From: Tridacna crocea
Taxonomy: Eukaryota > Mollusca > Bivalvia > Cardiida > Cardiidae
NCBI GenBank assembly: GCA_943736015.1
Contig: OX031065.1
Coordinates: forward strand, 34,424,427 to 34,488,426
Direction: 5' to 3'
Length of the DNA stretch: 64,000 bases
How positions within the stretch are numbered: position 1 is the stretch's first letter; each line of letters starts with the position of its first letter. Position numbers and translations under genes: made by a program. Below are positions 58,501 to 64,000 of the stretch, piece after piece. The notes beneath the pieces are model-generated. The model searched no databases. It was not told the origin of the DNA and saw only the letters and a list, made by a program, of their open reading frames with translations.

Positions 58501-60651
58501 AAGATGAAAAACTCCGGGAGAGCATTGTTTACAACATATAACAATTACCTTTTCATCAGCCAAGGCAAGTAATACGCCGGATCTGTTATTACTGTAGTTA
58601 CTTGGTACCCGTATCTGTTATAAATACAAAGAAAATAACCGACTTTCTGTCGTAAAATCCAGGGCCCGACTTCACCATCGATTCTTGAGAATATTCTTAA
58701 TCATATTCTCCAAGGTTTTCTAAATTTGTAAGTAACACACCTCTGATTGGCTAAACCAAATGGTTTAGCCAATCAGAAGTTGTGTTACTTACAAATGTAG
58801 AAAACTCTGGAGAATAAGACAAAGAACGTTCTTAAGAATGGTTGATAAATACAGGCCCTGGAAGCATTCAACTTCAAATTAAAATACCTAGATTGTAAAA
58901 CTGTGCACTTCTATAAACCGGCAGAAAAAATGAGCTAATGAAAATAAGCCAAAATGCTAAGTTCTTTGAAAAGAAGGAGCTTGGGGATAAGAGCTAATAT
59001 TGGCATTAAATAAAAGAATAAAATCTATAAAGAAAATCTATTTAAAAAATACTATGGCCTACTTAAGGGATTAATAAGAATTTAAAAAAAAATGTTTCAG
59101 TAAGTACGCAGTATATATGGGGATAATGTCTTGGCCAGTGATGTCAGAAACATTTAAAACATACTTAAGTAAAGTTTTATTTTGATTGGAAACACCTTAA
59201 TCCTTTTGTTTCAACTTTGAACAAAGCAAAATAAGCAGCTTTTACAGAGCTCGCAATCATTAAACACGATTCGGTTTCTTCACTTACTCGTACTGAACAC
59301 CTAGTTTCTGCAACTCATCTTTTGTGAGTTCCCGAAAGCTGAATACAAGGTCTTTATAGAGTGGATTCTGAAAAGAGTATGCATGAGTTACATACAACTC
59401 GGACTGGTGTAGCTCCCAACATACAAGCTACAAGTATGAAAGTTCTTCGTGAGCTTCAATCTATGTGTTTGACATAAACAATAAAACTTAGACATTACAT
59501 CGAAAAAACTAACAGAACTAGGTAGAGTGGCAGATATTATAAAGAGAAAACTAAGGCAAAAGGTATTTCGAAGTCTAAATGATTATTTAGGTATCGGTGA
59601 GGCTCGTTATCGATTTCAAAGATGAGTCAACTTGTCTAGGTGATCAGCTTTTAGTTCGCCTCTAATTTTGCTACCATGCAGGCGATGTAGGTAAGGTAAT
59701 ACGGTACAGATTACGCAGTCGTATGCCTGATCCATGCCGTCATATACTTTAACTCAATCCAAACGACAATATTGCAGGTTTGTTCCAAATTGAAAGCATA
59801 AGCAAACGACAAAATAAAAGTGACTGAAAATTTGAAATTTGTTTTGTGAAGGGTAGAAAACATAGTGGGAAAAGGAGAAAATGGTGGTTACCAGCATTTT
59901 CTCTTCCCACAATGTTTTCCAAAGGCTTCTTTCTCAGGGTCGTCAAAAGTAGGGATTGTGTGGTAATTGGTTAAAAAATATAGCAGGCCAACCTAATTGC
60001 CATACAAATTCTTTTCTATTCACATTTTTAGTTGTCGGCTCCTAACAATTGTTCAATTGAGAAAAAATTGTACACCCTATTTATACACATGTACATTGTT
60101 AAACTCAATAGCAAAAATATAATTACTACGGATGATCCCTTCGTCTTTACTCGTATCACATTAAGCCCTATAACAGATGTGGCCGGTATCAAATTTTCAG
60201 TATAAAAAACTCCCTTTGTTCGCAATAACCCGGTCCAATTTAGTTAACCCATTACCACACAATCCCTACTTTTGACGCCCCTGAGAAAGAAGCCTTTCGA
60301 AAACACTGTGGGAAAAGGAGAAAATGCTGGTAACCAGCATTTTCTCCTTTTCCCACAGGTGTTTTCTACCCTTCCCAGAACAAATTTCAATTTATCAGTC
60401 ACCTTTATTTTGTCGTCTGCAAATGCTTTCAATTTGGACCAGTCTAAAATTTTCTCGTGTGGTAATGAGTTAAGTAGTTTGACGAACTGGAACCGCCCTA
60501 TTAGTAAGTTTAGAGACAAAGCTACAAGTAACTTACAACGACTGGAGTATGGCTGAACACGTAGCCAGCAATGATCATATGACCGGACTCGCTGGCTTCT
60601 GCTGATCTGGCTAGACTGGAGAAATGATTGAAAGCAGCCAGGCTCCATCTT
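46514..60651 (-). CDS. DDO: D-aspartate oxidase-like flavoenzyme, 5'-partial, SKL terminus
   Basis: Eight minus-strand exons fit DAO/DDO order and phase: 60537-60651, 59288-59367, 51871-51925, 51175-51276, 50053-50114, 48677-48797, 47326-47424 and 46514-46627. Recognisable blocks are FNHFSSLARSAEA, NPLYKDLVFSFRELT, YDVVVNCTGF, YPVRGHLVQ, LGGIRQ, WVDLRPHRDPVRVE (substrate-carboxylate arginine region), HNYGHGANGITLSWG (FAD region) and C-terminal NKSKL, a PTS1 signal. DDO oxidises D-aspartate and related acidic D-amino acids in peroxisomes, giving oxaloacetate, ammonia and H2O2. The Arg in GG-x-RQ, where DAO has an aromatic residue, favours DDO over DAO; this comparison is from memory. Two parts were not found: the N-terminal GxGxxG exon, and roughly 20-25 residues expected between GVQYE and FKDHGG. 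The flanking phases would still join in frame without them. The 7.4 kb intron between 51925 and 59288 holds a broken LINE and two HINE types. Confidence 0.87.
46679..46902 (-). mobile_element. TTAA MITE subfamily A
   Basis: Ends intact; hairpin mutated. It lies 52 bases upstream of the last oxidase exon. A further eroded copy spans about 46930-47175. Confidence 0.8.
47565..47792 (+). mobile_element. TTAA MITE subfamily A
   Basis: C-like terminus (ttaaccctttcccaaacaac) with A-type arms and a perfect A-type hairpin. Confidence 0.9.
48255..48483 (+). mobile_element. TTAA MITE subfamily A, right TTAA mutated
   Basis: Ends gtaaagagtgaa. The stem is perfect with tip gctggaaaccagc. Confidence 0.85.
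48855..49585. repeat. Minisatellite, ~60 bp unit, about 12 copies, in an oxidase intron
   Basis: Units alternate gtttctgtcaactttagata, ttgtgtgtatgtg, a T-run of 7-13, and ctctttaacaaaaaaca. The T-run length varies between units. A TTAA MITE begins at its last ctcttaa. Confidence 0.95.
49585..49814 (+). mobile_element. TTAA MITE subfamily A at the minisatellite edge
   Basis: Its left TTAA lies inside the final minisatellite unit (ttctcttaaactcattacca), so the element inserted into the array. Confidence 0.9.
50267..50500 (-). mobile_element. TTAA MITE subfamily A
   Basis: Left ttaaaccctttcccaaataa. Right end mutated to gtaaagagataa. Perfect stem. Confidence 0.85.
51330..51529 (+). mobile_element. 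Degenerate subfamily A MITE
   Basis: Right end gctaaagggttaa. The hairpin is reduced to gaacattttccactttaccag. Confidence 0.6.
52083..52309 (+). mobile_element. TTAA MITE subfamily A
   Basis: Full length. Perfect stem with tip gctggttaccagc. Confidence 0.9.
52410..52960. repeat. Diverged ~85 bp tandem units
   Basis: ggtccatgataaaattacac attaagcctcctttttccat recurs with variation around 52415, 52495, 52555, 52740 and 52905. The longest A-run is at 52801-52820. The right part keeps little repeat identity. Confidence 0.55.
53690..53920 (+). mobile_element. HINE-like fragment, second type (upstream of LINE)
   Basis: tcctccgcctaggcgaagaa (hairpin) is followed by gtcc/gtcy-rich sequence, agaatatctccaataccatt and tccaaaatggccgactggga. 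A matching copy lies at 57852-58190. Confidence 0.6.
54390..54690 (+). mobile_element. Decayed non-LTR retrotransposon (LINE), left part
   Basis: The frame reads YFKGDYENIKNQLNQ ... VDESWNFLADKLYSIDK then a stop, followed by KKAVKKKKQAWKKYLLLQN with another stop. This is the linker normally between endonuclease and reverse transcriptase. No endonuclease domain precedes it, so the copy is 5'-truncated. It is continued at 55964. Confidence 0.75.
54691..55963 (+). mobile_element. HINE-like element inserted in the LINE
   Basis: Left end agggctatgatggccct (hairpin) then gctccactggc. Right end hairpin ctggccttcggccag, inverted match gccagtggagc and CTAA. The core is about six ~165 bp units (marked by gggctataatttgggcactc). 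An acgcacgtacggacgcacgacggac microsatellite-like stretch lies at 55890-55916. Same architecture as 40299-42507 but a different core sequence. Confidence 0.75.
55964..57830 (+). mobile_element. Decayed LINE, reverse-transcriptase part
   Basis: Recognisable RT blocks in order: NKAAGPDGIHPK, TPIFKAGNKHLPVNYRPISI, GFIQGRSC, YDFKKVFDTLSH, GVPQGSALSPTLFLIFINDL, LFADDT (catalytic F-ADD, 56887-56898), then YKALVRPHLEYASPVWSPF and NVQRRATRLLKN. This set is typical of Jockey/CR1-type LINEs. Frameshifts near 56223, 56331, 57175 and 57600 and an in-frame TAG at 56974 show it is inactive. It lies antisense to the oxidase gene in its longest intron. Confidence 0.85.
57852..58190 (+). mobile_element. HINE-like fragments, second type (downstream of LINE)
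   Basis: Two heads occur: tcctccgcaaaaggcgaagg with tccgtccgtccgtcc, and ctgccgaaggcgaaggtata with gtccgtccttccgtctgtc. The second continues into aatatctctaataccatcgt and tacaaaatggtcgtctgcgg, matching 53690-53920. Confidence 0.6.
58660..58860. mobile_element. Family F fold-back element, copy 2
   Basis: Near-complete palindrome matching 3078-3279, centred on aaaccaaatggttt, with termini cagggccc and caggccctg. Confidence 0.85.
58861..59287. other. AT-rich intronic sequence
   Basis: Nothing recognised; examined for the missing oxidase exon without success. Confidence 0.4.
59749..59974 (+). mobile_element. TTAA MITE subfamily A
   Basis: Left end ttaactcaatccaaacgaca. The right stem strand has lost the cctttt part (ttctcttcccacaatg). 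Confidence 0.85.
60244..60473 (-). mobile_element. TTAA MITE subfamily A near oxidase exon 60537-60651
   Basis: Full length. The right TTAA is 63 bases downstream (in the intron) of that exon's donor. Confidence 0.9.
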
Positions 60652-62155
60652 CTGTGAATAAAAAATCCAGATCATCATAGCTCATTCAGCAACATGAACA
60701 AAAGTCGTCTCATTTATAATTTTTAGGCAACCAGACCGCCTCTGAAGACGTAGTGGGTAAAACAACAAATAGTTACCCATTTTACTTTTTGCCATAATTT
60801 TTTCATAAGTATGCTTACATAAAAAAAAACCCTATTTTAAATGTTGGGCAACTACATCAGTTTTTTCGAAGGCGAGATTTTCATTCTCGCCTTCATATGT
60901 CAACGCTCGGCAGCTTGCTGAAAATGCCTCTGAACAGCATTATCAAAACGCCTTTCAAATAGTTCGATACTTCTCAAGTACATAAGAACAAAATAATGTC
61001 GAGACCATTGTAAATTTAATCAGAAGAGCAAGAAGAAACTTCAAGTTTCTAGCAGAAATGAAATCGAATTCGTAAAAAGCATCGTTTTTGACAAATGCAA
61101 AATACTTTGGATCAGCTCATTGATATAATCATGTTGCTACAGCAACAAATAAACCGTAGCTATACTATAAGCCAATCGAAAGCTACTAACATGACGTCAT
61201 TCGGACCTACTTCCACTTCACAACGCATAAACAACTAACCAGTGGGATCGTAGATGTAAATTTACTATCACAGAACTAACCAATCGGATAGCTTCTTTGA
61301 ATGACGTATCGCTGATAGACCCCTTTCCTCTGTTGGCAACCTTATTCTGTCTTTGTGAGAAGTAAAATTTCAATGAAATAAATTCCTTTGAATCATCAAG
61401 TGTTTCAACAAAATTTTCTCTTTCAAAGAAATATTTTTCTTTTATCAAAGTTGTGCTTGACTTTATGATTAATGACTAGGTTATTGTTAAGCATCGGCGT
61501 GGCCGAGTTTTGATTCCGGAGACCCGTGAAAAGAAAAAAGGTAAATCAGTTGAAATCACAATAGATGTGTCATTTCGAAGTAGTTCTGGTCAGTATGATG
61601 TACCGATGTATAGCCAGGCTGATCACTTCTTTCCTTATATATGAGTATGATCGGATTTTACTACGTCAAAAATGACAATAACATGATCTGTAACCGTTTT
61701 AACATACAAAGAATTTTAACTTCTTCTTTTGGTCGTCACGTTGCTTAACGCTCAGCAATTATTCATAAATATTTAACCCTTTACCACTCACTTGAAACGA
61801 CTCTAAAAATCAAGCTTTTAAAAATATAGAGAGGAGAGGGGAAATTACAATCGGAAACCGGCATTTTTTTTTTCATTTTACCACATTGTTCTGTCCTATC
61901 AAGAACAAATTTCGTCGCTAATTGGGGCCACCCTGAGTTTGTCATCTGTATGAATCAGTGCTTTCAATTTCAACTTAGTCTGAAATTTCTTTGTCAGGTA
62001 AAGAATAAACGCTTATCACAATGAATTGTTATCATAATCACTTACCTCCGTCATTATTAGAACTGAAAATCCCATTTATTTTCCTCGAAAGAATTTCTTT
62101 CAACTATGCACTTTTTCCAAAACTGAATAACACAATGATAACATTATCTTGACAG
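60652..62155. other. Upstream sequence of the oxidase gene; no N-terminal exon found
   Basis: It contains a short perfect hairpin ggcgagattttcattctcgcc at 60871-60891 and a degraded TTAA A MITE (61773-62009). A strong minus-strand donor, gacggag|gtaagt at about 62046, follows an ATG (ATGACGGAG) and could be a tiny first exon. No GxGxxG-coding frame was seen. Confidence 0.35.
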
Positions 62156-62360
62156 GGAGAATCCCACTGTCCTTGAGTGCATCGGACGTGTTCATGATTT
62201 TCTAAGAACACGGACCGAGGGCCTGTATCTGTGTAACTGTACACGATATATTTTTGTCGAACAAAGGAATAGGGTGTATCTCAATAATGACGAGTTGGCA
62301 ATCATTTTGCTTTCATGTTTGCCGAAAAGCTGCACGTATATTCCGGTTACGCAGGATTAA
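62156..62360 (+). CDS. Possible terminal coding exon of an unidentified plus-strand gene
   Basis: After a cttgacag acceptor, one frame is open for 67 codons to TAA at 62358. It starts G|GAG and contains ECIGRVHDFLRTRTEGLYLC and RNRVYLNNDELAIILLSCLP, with four cysteines. An open frame of this length is unusual in this AT-rich sequence, and the composition looks protein-like. I do not recognise the family. No upstream exon of the same gene was found and the polypyrimidine tract is weak, so this may be chance. Confidence 0.35.
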
Positions 62361-64000
62361 TGAAAGACTAGCGTTAATGTCAATGAACCCTTAAACCGTT
62401 TAAGACGCCTGTCTCTTTTGAAGACAAGGCAGACGATACTATAGTCTGCACAGAATATGCAATCTTATGTCGGATTAAGCTCTGTATTGTAATAACCCGA
62501 CCAAAACAGCCCAGAGTGAGTTTGCAATAATTAAGCATTTTTCCTGAGATGTAAAATGCCATTTTCATCAATCCAGCGCTCTAGTATAAGGGTTAACAGA
62601 GTCATAGATTACAAGAATCGTATAAACGAAGAACACCTTTCGACGTTCCTTATACAACCTAAGAAGTCAACCGTCAAATGATGTTGGTTCGTTATCCTTG
62701 ATAGGATGGTAAACATTGCGCGAAACGGAGAAAATGTTCGTTGCCAGTATTTTCTCATGTACCTGCATGCTTTTAAAATACCCTTCCCTTTCTAAAAAGC
62801 CCCATTCTTTAAGGTCATTAAAACTCAGCACATGTATTGTAATCTAAATGTTAAATCTCCATTTTGAACATTGAAAGTCGTTTGTTTTGAAAGTCTTTTT
62901 CAGTCTCGATAAAGTATATTTCAAATAAAATGGTAAACAATTTAAAAAAAAAAGCCTTTTAACTCAACAACACTGAAATTTTGACAACCTCAAGGGAAAA
63001 CAAGTTTAAAAATACTTTTGGAAAGGAAAAAACGCTAGTCCTCAGTATTTTCTCTTTTTACCACTATGTTTTGTACTTTTTCCCAGCCAAACGGCACATT
63101 TTCAGCTGCTCTTAACTTATTATCTGCTAATTGCTTTAATGTAGACGGCCCTAATTTTTTGTTATTTTCTGAAGGGTTTTGTAAAGGGTTACTAAGATGG
63201 AAAACATTGTGGGAAAGTCAAACAAAAGGTTGATTATCATTATTTGCTACTTTTCCTACAATGCTTTGAAAAGCCTCTTCTTCAACATTGTTGAAAGTCA
63301 GTATTGTGATCTAAAAGGCTGAATCTCAGTTTCTATACTCTAAAATGTACCTTTCTAAGAACTCTTTGCTCTCTCAATAAAATTATCCATGGAATAAAAT
63401 GGTAAAGACTTTCAAGAAATTAATCATCTCATTACAGAGTTACAGTTTTAGATCTATCAAAATTGATGGCATTTTCAAGCAAAAACTATTCTTTAATCCT
63501 TTACCATACCCTATCAAGCACAGTTTTAACCCTGAGAAAGAGGCCATTTAAAAACTTAATTTTGAAAAAAAGAAACTTTCTTGACTCTTTACATTAAGAA
63601 AAAAATTCAGACTTTCCAAAATTGAATGTATTTTCAGGTAGCAACTTTTTGATCTGGCACCATTGATGGAACCTGTATGAAATAGGATGGAAGACATTTT
63701 AGGAAAAGGAAAAAATGTCAATTAGCACCGACCCGTATTCTCCTTTTCAGACCCAAAGTTCTCAAGCCTTCTTCCTAGACCTTTTAAACTCATTATTGGG
63801 GTAATAGAGGGTTAGATCTAAGTTTCTATACAAGGTAAAAACATATACGGGTAACAGCAAATTAAACTCTTTGCTATCACATAAAACTTTTCCTTCAAAT
63901 GAAATGGAAAGGAGGTTCAGAAAATTCCATTCGTTTTAATTTTTTTTCAACATATTTTCACAAGCCTTCTTCAAGTTTGTTAAAACTCAGGATGGTAAAC
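62361..64000. repeat. Region of old MITE fragments to the right edge
   Basis: Eroded A-type pieces recur near 62690-62830, 62960-63190, 63190-63320, 63500-63580 and 63640-63800 (for example gaaaacattgtgggaaagtc). No intact TTAA-bounded copy and no convincing exon. Confidence 0.5.

Noticed and set aside
2554-60556. Many 60-100 codon frames with peptides like VENIVGKGENAGYQHFLLFPQCF-type variants
   Set aside because: They recur wherever a subfamily A MITE occurs, in both orientations, and follow the hairpin sequence. They are frames through non-coding repeats, not a protein family.
61488-61535. tRNA-Ser gene suggested by ggcgtggccgagtt
   Set aside because: There is no B box, anticodon arm or 3' acceptor strand; it is at most a fragment.

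Overview
This 64 kb window is eukaryotic nuclear DNA. It is AT-rich, has short coding exons with canonical GT-AG introns, and carries a very heavy load of interspersed palindromic repeats. Exon sequences, the repeat style (fold-back elements with GCCTGCGCAG-type inverted repeats, Helentron-like elements with GTCC-type microsatellites) and gene content point to a bivalve mollusc. A heterodont such as the zebra/quagga mussel (Dreissena) would fit, but the species is inference and was not verified.

Four host genes can be reconstructed exon by exon with consistent splice phases. (1) 1888-8409, minus: the start codon and first six coding exons of a Tudor-domain protein resembling TDRD6/TDRD15, running off the left edge. 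(2) 24181-27632, minus: a complete four-exon TMEM42-like membrane protein of about 150 residues. (3) 29933-36806, plus: a complete five-exon EMC8/EMC9 subunit of the ER membrane protein complex, about 198 residues. (4) 46514-60651, minus: a D-aspartate oxidase-like flavoprotein ending in the peroxisomal signal SKL; its FAD-binding N-terminus and one internal exon were not found. TMEM42 and EMC8 are divergent, with about 2.3 kb of repeats between them. A possible plus-strand exon lies at 62156-62360 and two weaker exon candidates lie near 14.2 and 23.1 kb.

The rest is mostly mobile DNA. The dominant component is a TTAA-flanked MITE group: ends resemble CCCTTTACCA...TGGTAAAGGG and a long central hairpin is present. 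By eye I count roughly 55-65 copies or fragments, perhaps 15-20% of the window. Three subfamilies are separable: A (hairpin GAAAATGCTGGT/ACCAGCATTTTC), B (hairpin AAATTGCTCG, arms with CATAGAAATG) and C (arms with TTTCCCAAAC). TTAA targets and CCY termini are what piggyBac-derived MITEs show. Other families are a ~250 bp fold-back element with CGCGAAAAGGG ends (D), two more fold-back families (E, F), a ~540 bp TIR element (G), two Helentron/HINE-like elements with tandem cores, a decayed LINE split by one of them, an ~0.8 kb inverted repeat around a 1.9 kb spacer (9.7-13.3 kb), and three minisatellites (28, 45 and 49 kb).

The genes do not form one pathway: a germline Tudor protein, an ER insertase subunit, an orphan membrane protein and a peroxisomal oxidase sit beside each other. 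The most distinctive feature is the MITE landscape, including chains of elements sharing one TTAA, compensatory changes in hairpin stems, hairpin-less derivatives, and insertions beside splice sites.
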